Below are positions 52,311-62,232 of a DNA stretch of 64,000 nt, in pieces (position 1 is the stretch's first letter; each line of letters begins with the position of its first letter). Where the stretch lies: assembly GCF_034424315.1 (NCBI RefSeq), contig NZ_CP139972.1:3906001-3970000 (forward strand). The letters run 5' to 3'. The stretch comes from Chitinophaga sancti (GTDB lineage: Bacteria > Bacteroidota > Bacteroidia > Chitinophagales > Chitinophagaceae). The position numbers were made by a program, and so were the translations under genes. The notes beneath the pieces were generated by a model. That model had not been told where the DNA came from and did no database searches. It worked only from the letters and a program-made list of their open reading frames with translations.

Positions 52311-53594
52311 ATATACTTCCAGTGCTCTTTTTCTAGCCTCTTCATGAATCACCATCGGCCGTGGATATGTTAGCTCATCCAGTTCCGGTACCCATTTTCG
52401 CACATAGGTCAGATCAGGATCAAAGCGCTCTGTTTGCAAGGATGGATTGAATACCCTGAAATAAGGAGCCGCATCACAACCACATCCTGCTGCCCACTGC
52501 CAGTTACCATTGTTTGCTGCCAGATCATAATCCAGTAATTTTCCTGCGAAATATGCTTCTCCCCATCTCCAGTCTATGAGCAGATGTTTGGTGAGAAAAC
52601 TTGCGGTAACCATACGCACCCTGTTGTGCATAAAGCCTGTTGCATTCATTTCACGCATTCCCGCATCCACAATGGGGTAGCCGGTTTCACCATCGCACCA
52701 TTTCTTAAACTCTGCTTCGTTATTCCTCCATTTGATCTTATCATATTCTCCTCTGAATGAATGCTCTACTACATGTGGATAATGCCATAGGATCATATGG
52801 AAGAAATCTCTCCATATCAGTTCTCCTAAAAATGTCTGATTTAAATGGTTGGCGCGGTCTGCCAGTTCTCTCACACTGATGGTACCAAAACGTAAGTGCA
52901 TTCCGAAATGGGTAGTACCATGGATACCCGGCAGATCTCTTGTTTTATCGTAGTTTTGGATCAGGCTATCCTTTACTTTTAGTGCAGGGAAATCTCTTTC
53001 GCCCGCCATAAATCCCATGCTGCGTAAGGATGGAATGCGTTTACTTTTTTGCTTATACAAATTGCGGAAGTAGTTTTCCACAGGATAGGGTTTCAGGTGA
53101 AAATCATTCAGCTTTGCTTTCCATTTTTTACTGTAAGGTGTGTATACCGTATATGGTTCTCCGTTATCTTTCAACACTTCATCCCTGTCAAAGATCACCT
53201 GATCTTTGTAGAGGTTGAATCCAATCTTTTTTTCTTTCAACAGCTTAGCGACCGCCTTATCCCGGTTACGTGCATAGGGCTCGTAATCTATGTTTGCATA
53301 CACCGCCTGCACATGATATTGTGTGGTGTAATATGCAAAGGCTTCTTCAGGCGTACCATAAAATACATCTAAACTGCTTCCCAGTTTTGCTAATTTTTCC
53401 TGCATCTCTTCCAGGGTATCGCGGATAAAAGTGACCCTGCGGTCATATTTATCTTCCAGATCATTCAGGATGACAGTATCAAATACAAATACAGGTACGA
53501 CAGGATGTTCTGATTTCAAGGCGTGGTATAACGCTGCATGATCCAGCAATCGCAGGTCACGGCGTAACCAGCATAAATTAACGGTGGCAGGCAT
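52287..53594 (-). CDS. phrB: Deoxyribodipyrimidine photolyase
   Basis: The 435-residue protein has the antenna-binding N-terminal domain (NLCWLRRDLRLLDHAAL) and the FAD-binding helical domain with ELIWRDFFHMILWH, GETGYPIVDAGMREMNATGFMHNR and NGNWQWAAGCGCDAAPYFRVFNP, the CPD class I signature. It repairs UV-induced pyrimidine dimers with blue light. The FAD-site and Trp-chain regions look intact. Confidence 0.93.
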   Translation of the reverse strand: MPATVNLCWLRRDLRLLDHAALYHALKSEHPVVPVFVFDTVILNDLEDKYDRRVTFIRDTLEEMQEKLAKLGSSLDVFYGTPEEAFAYYTTQYHVQAVYANIDYEPYARNRDKAVAKLLKEKKIGFNLYKDQVIFDRDEVLKDNGEPYTVYTPYSKKWKAKLNDFHLKPYPVENYFRNLYKQKSKRIPSLRSMGFMAGERDFPALKVKDSLIQNYDKTRDLPGIHGTTHFGMHLRFGTISVRELADRANHLNQTFLGELIWRDFFHMILWHYPHVVEHSFRGEYDKIKWRNNEAEFKKWCDGETGYPIVDAGMREMNATGFMHNRVRMVTASFLTKHLLIDWRWGEAYFAGKLLDYDLAANNGNWQWAAGCGCDAAPYFRVFNPSLQTERFDPDLTYVRKWVPELDELTYPRPMVIHEEARKRALEVYKKAVAKT

Positions 53595-53736
53595 AATAAG
53601 AGGTTAGTTTTTGCAATTCTCAATGATACATTCCGTAGACAATATTAAGCTGTAATAATTAAAGAAAGTACTACAAAAAATACACCACTGCTGCGCATCT
53701 TCAGCGTATTATCTTATTAATGATGGGGCTATGTTC

Positions 53737-54576
53737 CTATAAGACTCCTTCATGCAGCAATTCGTGGAGTATCACTGCTGCTGCGTTGCCGTAATTATTA
53801 TCGCGGAATTGTCCGACCCACCTTACGCCGGTAATGGCATTGGTGAGGAAGATCTCATCTGCATTTTCCAGGTCCGCAATTGTCAGGGGGCGTTCTATCA
53901 CTTTAAAGGGGAGGTCCATATCAATAATATGCTTGCGCATGACTCCACATACACAACCTTCGCTCAGGGGAGGTGTGATGAGTTTTTTATCATCTACAAT
54001 AAACAGGTTTGCGATGGTGGTATCGGCAACTCTTTCCTTTGCGTTTAATATGATTGTTTCGTTGAGATGGTGTTGTTTACTATAGATGGCTGCCATGATA
54101 TAAGGCAGGCAATTGTTCGACTTGATGGATGCAAATTTATCACAGCTTTTGCGTGCTTCGGGAAATACATCGATGACCAGTCCTCTATCATTCAGTTCCA
54201 TCACCTGTCTGTCCAGTTCCCAGCTTTGAATGATGAAATGAGGATGGTTATTTTCAGGGGCGTATAAGCCGCCATCGGCTCTGAAAATGGTGAGCCGCAC
54301 CCGGGCGAGGCGGTTATGATTATTCCTGCTGCAAAGCTCAGCTATGAGGCGGGTGAAATACGTTCGGGTAAAATTGTGCGGGGCATCGAAATGTAAGAGA
54401 TGTAAGCTGGCCATAAGACGTTCAAAATGCAGTTCGGACAACTGCACTTCTCCTCTTACTGCGCGCATGGTTTCAAAGCATCCATCTCCATACCGGAAAG
54501 ACCGGTTATCTGCCGTAAAAACGGGCTCAGAAGCCGCAATAAACTTCCCATTATAACATGTAAACACCTGTTGCAC
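53737..54576 (-). CDS. pabC: Class IV aminotransferase, probable aminodeoxychorismate lyase
   Basis: The 279-residue fold-type IV PLP enzyme has the N-terminal YNGKFIAASEPVF and FRYGDGCFETMRA, the PLP lysine in 'FASIKSNNCLPYIMAA' and ITGVRWVGQ near the end. It could be aminodeoxychorismate lyase (PabC, folate), branched-chain aminotransferase or D-amino-acid aminotransferase. PabC is favoured by its length and by FETMRA, but specificity is not certain. The start is GTG at 54576. Confidence 0.75.
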   Translation of the reverse strand: MQQVFTCYNGKFIAASEPVFTADNRSFRYGDGCFETMRAVRGEVQLSELHFERLMASLHLLHFDAPHNFTRTYFTRLIAELCSRNNHNRLARVRLTIFRADGGLYAPENNHPHFIIQSWELDRQVMELNDRGLVIDVFPEARKSCDKFASIKSNNCLPYIMAAIYSKQHHLNETIILNAKERVADTTIANLFIVDDKKLITPPLSEGCVCGVMRKHIIDMDLPFKVIERPLTIADLENADEIFLTNAITGVRWVGQFRDNNYGNAAAVILHELLHEGVL

Positions 54577-54667
54577 TTCGAACGCATTTTTGAATGTTAG
54601 AAAGGATCAGAAAGGTACGAAATATTCATGGCATGAGGGTAATAGCAGCCGGGGCATTAAGCGTAGG

Positions 54668-54704
54668 ATTTGTTAATAGCCTGCGGTGCCGGCTATTAAC
54701 AAAT
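54668..54704. repeat. 14-bp-stem hairpin past the DUF5723 gene
   Basis: ATTTGTTAATAGCC (54668-54681) pairs perfectly with GGCTATTAACAAAT (54691-54704) around TGCGGTGCC, which again includes the CCTGCGG core. No T-run follows on the minus strand. It may be a weak terminator or a processing site. Confidence 0.6.
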
Positions 54705-54810
54705 TTATCTCTTTAAAATGGGTAGCGGTCATCCCAGCTCTTGCCAGAATAACCGCTTTATACATAGGACAGGGGCGCTTCCCGGATTTCATCCCGGAAT
54801 GAACACCAGT

Positions 54811-56196
54811 CTATTTAGATTTCTTATATAATTGCCCAAAACGGAACCCGATAAATACATCTGCCTGTTTGGAACTACCCATCAGGGCTGTCAGTACGCT
54901 ACCGGAACCGACATACAATGGTCCTGCCCGGAAACTTGTTCCTGCATTGAACTTTGTTAACCCATTATAGCTGAGAGGAAGATAAAAACCGAATTTCCTT
55001 CCTTCATAACGTGGTGTCAGGGTAAAGCCGCTATAATACTGGCCATTGAATGGTTTGGAGCTGCCTTTTGTCATTGCCAGCTGCACATTTGCATTCACAT
55101 AAAAATGATCCTGCAAATGATAGTCTACATTGATCTGCATCGTTGTAGGCAGGCTCACCTTATAACTTGTTTCACTGTTGGTGGCATCCGGTGCAAAATA
55201 CTGTGGATACTGATCTAAAGTGGTCTTATAATCATCCAGGGAAACTCCATTCAACTGGCTCAGGTAAAACCTGTCAGTGGCCGGGATATTGAGATTATAA
55301 CCTGCACTCTTCGTCATGTCTTTCGTAAATTTAAGTCTGCCGATGTCGAGTACAGATACCCCTACTTTAAATAAATAACCTTTGCTTTCCGCTGGCCTGT
55401 ATTCATATACTACACCCAGATCGAGGCCTATACCATGACCTGAGGTTTCCGTCAGCTGACTGGCGTCAAAGTTTGACACATTCACTCCAGATGAAGCAAG
55501 GCCTACCTTAGCCGAAGTATTGGTGAGGTAACCATCCTGCCGGATGATATCCTTGTCAATTGTTCCTTTAAAGTTGCTTAGGTGCACATTCATATTTCCA
55601 ATGCCTGAGAGGTATTTTATGGTACCTCCTGCTTTGAAATAATGTGGCCCCAATACATAGGCTTCACGGGCAAAAGACAATCCATACTCCATCCAGCCAC
55701 TTACGTTTACACGCATGTTTCCATTGCTGTTCACGGTGTAAGGCAAATCGGATGTTTCATTGATATTACGGATCTGGTCTACCAGTTTTCCGTCCATATC
55801 AGTAACATTGCCCAATACTCTTGCTCTGCTGGTAAATGCAAAGGCCATCTTTGGTCCTACACTGATCATGACAGCTGGCAGGTGAATAGCCACATTTACT
55901 AAACCGCTTGTTTTACCGGCATTTGCGCCGAACAATTGATCTGTTAATTTGTCCCCATCAAATGTTTTGCCGAGGTCCCCCAATTTAAATTGCGCCTGAT
56001 TATTACCAACGCTGGCATTAATCCCCAATAAATTTACGTCCCAACGATAACGACTATTCGCGATGTTAGCGGGGTTTGAAAATACACCGTTTACACCGGT
56101 ATAATTGCCTGTACGGTAGCCCGCAAGGTCTTGTTGTGCGCGGGCATTCATGAGCATGCCCAGACACACTGCTAAAATTGACACAGTCTTAGTCAT
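54811..56196 (-). CDS. DUF5723-type outer-membrane beta-barrel protein
   Basis: The 461-residue protein has a signal peptide (MTKTVSILAVCLGMLMNARAQ) and the pattern of DUF5723 proteins: 'YTGVNGVFSNPANIANSRYRWDVNLLGINAS' at the N-terminus, many alternating strands and a C-terminal FIGFRFGQLYKK ending. Such proteins are predicted outer-membrane barrels of the Bacteroidota with unknown role. The ATG at 56196 is used because the 16 codons upstream lack a signal. Confidence 0.85.
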   Translation of the reverse strand: MTKTVSILAVCLGMLMNARAQQDLAGYRTGNYTGVNGVFSNPANIANSRYRWDVNLLGINASVGNNQAQFKLGDLGKTFDGDKLTDQLFGANAGKTSGLVNVAIHLPAVMISVGPKMAFAFTSRARVLGNVTDMDGKLVDQIRNINETSDLPYTVNSNGNMRVNVSGWMEYGLSFAREAYVLGPHYFKAGGTIKYLSGIGNMNVHLSNFKGTIDKDIIRQDGYLTNTSAKVGLASSGVNVSNFDASQLTETSGHGIGLDLGVVYEYRPAESKGYLFKVGVSVLDIGRLKFTKDMTKSAGYNLNIPATDRFYLSQLNGVSLDDYKTTLDQYPQYFAPDATNSETSYKVSLPTTMQINVDYHLQDHFYVNANVQLAMTKGSSKPFNGQYYSGFTLTPRYEGRKFGFYLPLSYNGLTKFNAGTSFRAGPLYVGSGSVLTALMGSSKQADVFIGFRFGQLYKKSK

Positions 56197-56611
56197 AGTA
56201 GTACAGTTAGATAAACAGGTAGGTTCAAAGAACTTTTCGGGCACAAGATATTAAACTTATTTAATAAGTATAATATATCCCCGATACTGTTTATCAGTAT
56301 ACTGAAGCCTCGTTGGCACAATAAATATTAGCGTGAAGTTTTATTCACTGACAATCTGATGCTCGCAGCATCTCCAATTTACTATTTTGGTTTACCCGAA
56401 ACTTTATTTCGGCTACATGTTCCCGTCGAAATGCTCTTTACTTAATCTTAGTTTACGCTGCTGATGAATATGGACTATTTCCTCTTATCAGAAGTTGACA
56501 TAGCAAAGATGGTATTTTTAATTTATTATACAATAGCAACTTGTGGGTATTGCAAAATTCAAAGAGAATTATTATCTAAAAGCGAAGGGGCTTGTTGTAC
56601 AAGCCCCCTGG
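56197..56611. other. Long AT-rich intergenic region
   Basis: About 415 bases between the DUF5723 gene and the scoB stop codon hold no convincing gene on either strand. The only clear element is the scoB terminator at its end. A GTtcTTTG box near 56225-56232 may belong to the DUF5723 gene promoter. Confidence 0.6.
56587..56607 (-). terminator. Hairpin terminator of scoB
   Basis: The 9-bp perfect stem ggggcttgt / acaagcccc begins 4 bases past the scoB stop codon. The T-tract on the minus strand is interrupted (TTCGCTTTT). Confidence 0.7.
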
Positions 56612-57268
56612 TTATAATTTCATTTCAGGTATTTCACCACTGACTATCAAACGCCCTGCTGTTTTAGCTTTGATTTCATCGACACTCACACCGGGCGCCC
56701 TTTCTAACAGCCTGAATCCATCAGGTGTTACATCCAGTACAGCCAGTTCTGTTACTATTTTTTTCACGCAGGATACACCGGTTAATGGTAATGAACATTG
56801 TGGTAATAACTTACTTTCTCCTTTCGGATTTGTGTGCATCATTGCTACAATAATATTTTTGGCAGCAGCAACGAGGTCCATTGCCCCTCCCATTCCTTTC
56901 ACCATTTTGCCAGGTATTTTCCAATTGGCAATATCGCCAGTATCAGAGACTTCCATAGCGCCCAATACGGTGAGGTCTACCTTTCCTGCCCTAATCATTC
57001 CAAAGCTTTCTGCACTGTCAAAGAAGCAACCACCGGGCAATACGGTGACAGTTTCTTTCCCTGCGTTGATCAGATCTGCATCGATATCAGCTTCTTCAGG
57101 ATAAGGCCCCATACCCAATAATCCATTTTCTGACTGGAGCATGATAGATACGCCATCAGGAATAAAATTGGCTACCAGGGTAGGGATACCAATACCGAGG
57201 TTTACATACATACCATCGCGCAGTTCCTGCGCTATTCTCTTAGCAATGCTATATTTATCTAAAGACAT
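56612..57268 (-). CDS. scoB: 3-oxoacid CoA-transferase subunit B
   Basis: With subunit A this enzyme moves CoA from succinyl-CoA to acetoacetate or related acids. The 218-residue protein has [17 protein letters not shown], the catalytic Glu in the ENGLLGMG motif, and [12 protein letters not shown]. It lies 10 bases after scoA, so the pair forms an operon. Which acid is used in vivo cannot be read from sequence. Confidence 0.94.
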   Translation of the reverse strand: MSLDKYSIAKRIAQELRDGMYVNLGIGIPTLVANFIPDGVSIMLQSENGLLGMGPYPEEADIDADLINAGKETVTVLPGGCFFDSAESFGMIRAGKVDLTVLGAMEVSDTGDIANWKIPGKMVKGMGGAMDLVAAAKNIIVAMMHTNPKGESKLLPQCSLPLTGVSCVKKIVTELAVLDVTPDGFRLLERAPGVSVDEIKAKTAGRLIVSGEIPEMKL

Positions 57269-57278
57269 ACACTACAGT

Positions 57279-57971
57279 TTAAATCTTAACGGTTTTACGT
57301 TCGATACGCTTTTCGTAGCCAGTGCCCTGGAAGATGCGGTGCACATAGATGCCAGGTACATGGATCTGATCAGGATCCAGTTCTCCCGGTTGTACCAGGT
57401 GCTCTACTTCTGCTATTGTAATGTTGCCGGCTTTTGCCATAGAGGTGCTGAAATTCCGGGTTGTTTTTCTGAATACAAGGTTGCCCATGGTATCTCCTTT
57501 CCAGGCTTTTACCATGGCAAAATCTGCATGCAGGGCCAGCTCCATGAGGTATTGTTTGCCATTGAATTCGCGTGACTCTTTACCTGCTGCTATTTCGGTA
57601 CCGTAACCGGCAGGCGTAAAAAAAGCAGGAATGCCCATTCCTGCCATTTGAATACGGGTAGCCAGTGTTCCCTGTGGGATGAGGTCTACTTCCAGTTCTC
57701 CGGACAATAGTTGTCTTTCAAACTCCGCATTTTCGCCTACATAAGAGGCCATCATTTTTTTGATCTGTCTTGTTTTTAAGAGCAGGCCCAGGCCGAAATC
57801 ATCTACCCCAGCGTTGTTGGAGATACAGGTGAGGTCTTTAATCCCTTTGCTGACAAGGGCTGCAATGCAGTTTTCCGGTATGCCGCATAGCCCGAAACCG
57901 CCCAGCATCAGCGTAGTTCCATCGTGGATGTCATGCAGTGCTTCATCAGCATTTGCTACAACTTTGTTCAT
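57279..57971 (-). CDS. scoA: 3-oxoacid CoA-transferase subunit A
   Basis: This is the partner of the next gene. The 230-residue protein has the start [15 protein letters not shown], the glycine loop [16 protein letters not shown] and the [17 protein letters not shown] region of family I CoA transferases. The ATG at 57971 is chosen over one 12 codons upstream, as family members begin MNK-x-hxx-ADEAL. It is read from the minus strand, 39 bases after the DUF4296 gene. Confidence 0.94.
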   Translation of the reverse strand: MNKVVANADEALHDIHDGTTLMLGGFGLCGIPENCIAALVSKGIKDLTCISNNAGVDDFGLGLLLKTRQIKKMMASYVGENAEFERQLLSGELEVDLIPQGTLATRIQMAGMGIPAFFTPAGYGTEIAAGKESREFNGKQYLMELALHADFAMVKAWKGDTMGNLVFRKTTRNFSTSMAKAGNITIAEVEHLVQPGELDPDQIHVPGIYVHRIFQGTGYEKRIERKTVKI

Positions 57972-58010
57972 GTTTTGGTGTTTTGAAAATTTTGGGGGCC
58001 GAAACAATGC

Positions 58011-58691
58011 TTAGTGCTGTTTCGGCGTGAAATCCGGTTTATGATGACCCGGAGCGGCACCATTCGTATCAGGTTTAGCTCCACCGTGTAATATTTTTCC
58101 TTCCTTCAGCAATGCTTTTGCCTGCATCATGCCTGATCCCATCGGCACTGGTCCATTATTTGGCTGTGGCTTTGCTGGTGCCGGTTTAGGAGGCTCCGGC
58201 TTAGGCGGATGAGGTGCGGGCAAATTCAGCTGTTTGATAAAAGGAGTCGGCAAACCGTCCTTTTTTGAAGTTAGCACATTTCGCCCAAAAGGCAGGTCAG
58301 CAAATGGGTTTTCGAGATAGGCTTTTATACGCATCTCTACGTCCAGTTCTTCCCTGTTGGCTGTTGCTACTTCCATCATCATATCATACACTTCCTTCAA
58401 TCTGTCCGGGCGGCTTTCATACCAGTTATAGCTCTTCTGAAACTGTTCGCGTGTCAGGTGATGCAGGTCCAGGATCTGCTTATAATAAAGTTTCTGCCTG
58501 TATCTGTGTACAGAATCAGGCAGGGGTGTACGAGGGTCTTCATTATTACTGCTGTATGCATCTGCCATGGTCATGTCCAGCAGTACATCCCGCATGTCTT
58601 CCTTTTGCAATATGCCGTCCGGCACTTTTCCAGCCTGTCCACATGCCATTAATCCCAAAAGAAAGAAAACAAAAACGATTCTATATTGCAT
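58011..58691 (-). CDS. DUF4296 lipoprotein with Pro-rich tail
   Basis: The 226-residue protein has a lipoprotein signal (RIVFVFFLLGLMAC, lipobox LMAC) and the DUF4296 core at about 25-115, with 'LLDMTMADAY' and 'FQKSYNWYESRPDRLKEVYDMM'. The C-terminal third is Pro/Lys-rich (PKPEPPKPAPAKPQP) and disordered. The function is unknown; it lies between the PorD-like gene and scoA, 27 bases after the former. Confidence 0.88.
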   Translation of the reverse strand: MQYRIVFVFFLLGLMACGQAGKVPDGILQKEDMRDVLLDMTMADAYSSNNEDPRTPLPDSVHRYRQKLYYKQILDLHHLTREQFQKSYNWYESRPDRLKEVYDMMMEVATANREELDVEMRIKAYLENPFADLPFGRNVLTSKKDGLPTPFIKQLNLPAPHPPKPEPPKPAPAKPQPNNGPVPMGSGMMQAKALLKEGKILHGGAKPDTNGAAPGHHKPDFTPKQH

Positions 58692-58718
58692 AAATACTAT
58701 TCCGTTGTTAGCGCAAAG

Positions 58719-59648
58719 CTATTTCATCTGCTGATATTTCACAGCATTCGTTACGTCCATTTGAGACAATAACTGTACCGCACGGGATTTTTCCTGGGGC
58801 GGAGCCTTGGAAAAGATCTTTTGCAGCTCATCAGATTTAGAGGTAAAGAATACGGCCATCAGCATAGAGTTTGGTATATCCTGGTAGATGGCGTAGAGCA
58901 TGTTCAGGCAGTTCAGGATGGCTCCCCTCCCCTTGTTCATATCATCGTACATCACATCCAGGCCCTGGCGGTGATATTGATACATGACATCATGAAAACG
59001 GGCAAACTTCACATTCAGCAGGTTATCCTGCAGCCAGTAGCGGTTACGGTTGCCTTCGAATGGTTTCCAGCCGGATACATCCTTGCCATCAGGTGCATTA
59101 TTCACAATATTCAGGGCCTTCTTGAAAAAGTCGTCGCCACCACGGGGTGAGAAAGAATCGGCATCCAGGCCCAGTATGATATAACTATAATAAGCGAGGA
59201 TGGCGGTGAGGTTGGAGGCCACCGGATCATTGCCACTTACGCGGTTGTCACTGAATTCCAATGGCTGAAATTCTACATAGCGGAACACCACGTTGTTATC
59301 CTGCATGTTCAGCAAACTGCTTACATAGCCTGCATTGTACACCGGGCGGGTTGCCTGTACAGTGAGGGTCGCTTTGTAAGCATTGCTTCCCAGGTCGCCT
59401 GTTATATTCAGCAGGAAATTGCATTCGATACGTTCTGCAGGTGTGTATACATCATCTCCCCAGCGGCGGCCATTCAGGAATTCCATGAGGCTTTTCTGGA
59501 GGGTGGTAAATACTTTCTTGTCTGTACCGGTGATCTGGTTAGCGTTAACAGTGACATTCACTCTCAGCTCCTGGGCCATAAGGCCGGAATTGAGGAGGAG
59601 AAAGAGCACAAAGCAGGTGAGGACTTTCAACTGTGGAGTATATTGCAT
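58719..59648 (-). CDS. porD: DUF4835 protein, PorD-like T9SS component
   Basis: The 309-residue protein has a signal peptide (cleavage after LMAQ) and the DUF4835 sequence pattern: 'ELRVNVTVNANQITGTDKKVFTTLQKSLMEFLNGRRW', 'FLLNITG', 'YSYIILGLDADSFSPRGG'. The family includes PorD of the type IX secretion system. The order coaBC then DUF4835 is widely conserved in Bacteroidota. The gene starts 24 bases after coaBC, in the same operon. PorD is an inference from family membership. Confidence 0.88.
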   Translation of the reverse strand: MQYTPQLKVLTCFVLFLLLNSGLMAQELRVNVTVNANQITGTDKKVFTTLQKSLMEFLNGRRWGDDVYTPAERIECNFLLNITGDLGSNAYKATLTVQATRPVYNAGYVSSLLNMQDNNVVFRYVEFQPLEFSDNRVSGNDPVASNLTAILAYYSYIILGLDADSFSPRGGDDFFKKALNIVNNAPDGKDVSGWKPFEGNRNRYWLQDNLLNVKFARFHDVMYQYHRQGLDVMYDDMNKGRGAILNCLNMLYAIYQDIPNSMLMAVFFTSKSDELQKIFSKAPPQEKSRAVQLLSQMDVTNAVKYQQMK

Positions 59649-59672
59649 GTTATCATACGATTATAGAGACTT

Positions 59673-60875
59673 TCATTGCTGTCCGGTCATGGTAGTGATG
59701 GCCTTCACAATATCTTCCGCTACTTCCTGCTTGGACTTGAGCGGTAATTCCGTTGCGTTGCCCTGCCTGTCAAACAGCGTTACTTTATTGGTGTCATGAT
59801 TGAAACCGGCGCCTGCATCATTGAGGGAATTCATCACGACAAGGTCCAGGTTCTTCTCATGCAGTTTTTTCAGTGCATATTCCTTTTCATTGTTGGTTTC
59901 AAGCGAGAAGCCAACGAGTACCTGTCCGGCAGGTCGCTGAGTGCCCAGGGTGCGCAGAATATCGGTGGTTTTTTCCAGTTCCAGGGTCATTTCGTCGCCG
60001 GCGCCTTTCTTAATCTTCAGGTCTGCTACCTGTTTAGGGCGGTAGTCTGCAACAGCGGCTGCCATTACGACGATATTACTATTTGAAAAATGGTCTGCAC
60101 TGCTATTATACATATCTGCTGCTGTTACGACCCGGAGTGTATGCACGCCCGGATGTTTGGCTGACAGATGGGTAGGCCCCAGTACCAAAGTCACCGATGC
60201 TCCTGCAGCTGCCAAAGCATCGGCAATGGCTATCCCCATTTTACCACTGGAATGGTTACTGATATAACGAACAGGGTCCAATGGTTCTTGTGTTGGGCCG
60301 GCAGTTACCAGTGCTTTTTTTCCTTTCAGCGGTTGATTGGTACTAAAATACTGTTGCAGGAAGGCGACGATATTTTCGGGTTCTGCCATTCTTCCCTCGC
60401 CAAAGAGGCCACTGGCCAGCTCTCCTTTTTCTACTGGTATTTGTTGATGACCGTAGCTGAGCAGCTTTTGCACATTGGCTTTGGTGGCAGGGTGGTGCCA
60501 CATATCTTCGTCCATGGCGGGGGCAAAAAGTACAGGGCAGGTAGCCGAGAGGTAGGAAGCCATCAGGAGGTTATCACAGATACCCATGGCCATTTTGGCG
60601 AGGGTATTGGCCGAAGCGGGGGCAATGAGCATCACGTCGGCCCAGCGGCCCAGCATGACATGGTTGTTCCAGCTTGAGTTGTCACTGATGCTCACGGGTA
60701 CCTCACTTTTCGATAAGGTAGCCAACGTGAGTGGCGTGATAAAATCACAGGCAGCTGGTGTCATCACCACCTTTACCTCAACACCTTCCTTTACGAGCAA
60801 CCGAACAATAGTAGCAGCTTTGTAAGCAGCTATACTTGCGGATACACCCAGTAGTATTTTCTTTCCTTGCAACAT
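59673..60875 (-). CDS. coaBC: Bifunctional phosphopantothenoylcysteine decarboxylase/synthase
   Basis: CoaBC joins 4'-phosphopantothenate to cysteine and decarboxylates the product on the way to coenzyme A. The 400-residue protein has the flavin-binding CoaC part (LLGVSASIAAYKA; NNHVMLGRWADVMLIAPASANTLAK; PAMDEDMW) and the CoaB part (LVTAGPTQEPLDPVRYISNHSSGKMG). PAMD instead of PAMN is frequent in this phylum. The ATG at 60875 is chosen over a start 17 codons earlier. Confidence 0.95.
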   Translation of the reverse strand: MLQGKKILLGVSASIAAYKAATIVRLLVKEGVEVKVVMTPAACDFITPLTLATLSKSEVPVSISDNSSWNNHVMLGRWADVMLIAPASANTLAKMAMGICDNLLMASYLSATCPVLFAPAMDEDMWHHPATKANVQKLLSYGHQQIPVEKGELASGLFGEGRMAEPENIVAFLQQYFSTNQPLKGKKALVTAGPTQEPLDPVRYISNHSSGKMGIAIADALAAAGASVTLVLGPTHLSAKHPGVHTLRVVTAADMYNSSADHFSNSNIVVMAAAVADYRPKQVADLKIKKGAGDEMTLELEKTTDILRTLGTQRPAGQVLVGFSLETNNEKEYALKKLHEKNLDLVVMNSLNDAGAGFNHDTNKVTLFDRQGNATELPLKSKQEVAEDIVKAITTMTGQQ

Positions 60876-60955
60876 GTAGCTTATACCAATTATAAAAAAG
60901 GCGACAGAAATAATTTCTGCCGCCATGAAGGTAGATATTTTTTCAGTACACCAAA

Positions 60956-61297
60956 TTAGCTGTACAGGTCATCATCATTTCTTCTGAAGTAGATCTTGTC
61001 TTCCAGGAATTCCATGGTAGCCTGAATAGCAGGGTTTGCCATTCTCTCATAGAAACGGGAGATTTCGATCTGTTCTTTATTCTCGTGCACTTCTTCCAGA
61101 TTGTCTGTATGACTGGCAAATTCTTCCAGTTTAGAGTGCAGTTCTTCCTTCACAGATATGTTGATCTGGTTGGCGCGTTTAGCAATTACTGCAATGGATT
61201 CATACAGGTTGCCAGTTTTGCCTTTAATCTCGGTAGTATTTTTGGTTTCTACCATTGGATTAAGACTGCTGGTAAGACCTCTTTTTATTTTGCTCAT
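60956..61297 (-). CDS. rpoZ: DNA-directed RNA polymerase omega subunit (RpoZ/Rpb6 type)
   Basis: The 113-residue protein is a Bacteroidota-type omega: TGNLYESIAVIAKRANQI with the conserved N-Y-E-S/A-A-Ile-A-x-R-A region that binds beta-prime, followed by a charged tail. The position between bamD and coaBC is conserved in the phylum. It starts 15 bases after bamD ends and 80 bases before coaBC begins. Confidence 0.9.
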   Translation of the reverse strand: MSKIKRGLTSSLNPMVETKNTTEIKGKTGNLYESIAVIAKRANQINISVKEELHSKLEEFASHTDNLEEVHENKEQIEISRFYERMANPAIQATMEFLEDKIYFRRNDDDLYS

Positions 61298-61312
61298 TCT
61301 CCAGAGAATTAA

Positions 61313-62224
61313 TTATTGATTACTAATATTGTTAAGGGTGTTGTTCGTTGCCTTAGCATTTTTTGCTGCCTTCTCTTTCTTTCTTTCCTGTTTTTTGCTG
61401 ATTGGTGCGTTCAGGTTATCTATATCCTTTATGTTTCCCTTTGCTAAGTTATAATATTTTTCGGCATCTGGTCTTAGTTTGCTGGAAGAATAATGGTCTG
61501 CGAAGTCCATGTACTCGGAAACCACGTCTTCGTAGCGTTCTTTTTGTTTATCCCAGATGCTGTGTTCGGCGTATTTGAAATAAGCTTTGATAGCCATGTA
61601 TTTATATCCATCGCTCTTTTCGGAGTCGGGATAGTTGCGCATCAGGCTTTTGAAGCTGATAGCGGCGGCTTTATAATAACCCAGGTTATAGTACAGTTCT
61701 GCGTTATTATATTCTTTCCTTTCCAGTTTCTGGCGGCACAGTTCGATCACCAGGTTACCTTCTGCCACCTTCTCGGAGGTTGGGTAGTTGTTGATGAAGG
61801 TCTGCATGGCAGAAATAGCCTTGATGGTATTTGCCTGGTCGAGCGGGATTTTAGGAGACTGCTTATAGTAGCAGTATGCCTGCATATAATCCATTTCGAC
61901 TGCTCTTGGACTGTTTGGGAAGTTGTCGAGGTAGTTTTTAAAGTAATAACCTGCCTGGACGTAATCTTTAAGTTTATATGAGCAATAGCAATAGTTATAG
62001 TAAATCGGCTCGTACTTCTCTGTTCCTTTGTACACCTGGAACAGGGATTCGTACAGGGATTGTGCGGTCATGTACTTTTTTTTCTCGTACACTTTGTTTG
62101 CATAAGCCAATTTGGCTTCGTAATCCTTGCTTTTTTCGATCCGGCGCAGTTCTGTGTTACAGGACGTAGCGATAACAATTACTAAAAGACTGATAAAAAA
62201 AGAAAATATCTTCATTTTCCGCAT
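61313..62224 (-). CDS. bamD: Outer-membrane protein assembly factor BamD
   Basis: BamD is the essential TPR lipoprotein of the BAM complex. The 303-residue protein has a lipoprotein signal (MKIFSFFISLLVIVIATSC) and five TPR-like helix pairs ('AQSLYESLFQVYKGTEKYEPIYYNY', 'AGYYFKNYLDNFPNSPRAVEM'), with a Lys-rich tail. Start is ATG 62224; ATG 62215 also leaves the lipobox intact. A TAacTTTG box lies 8 bases upstream of the first ATG, so the leader is very short. Confidence 0.93.
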   Translation of the reverse strand: MRKMKIFSFFISLLVIVIATSCNTELRRIEKSKDYEAKLAYANKVYEKKKYMTAQSLYESLFQVYKGTEKYEPIYYNYCYCSYKLKDYVQAGYYFKNYLDNFPNSPRAVEMDYMQAYCYYKQSPKIPLDQANTIKAISAMQTFINNYPTSEKVAEGNLVIELCRQKLERKEYNNAELYYNLGYYKAAAISFKSLMRNYPDSEKSDGYKYMAIKAYFKYAEHSIWDKQKERYEDVVSEYMDFADHYSSSKLRPDAEKYYNLAKGNIKDIDNLNAPISKKQERKKEKAAKNAKATNNTLNNISNQ

Positions 62225-62232
62225 AAAGAGGG

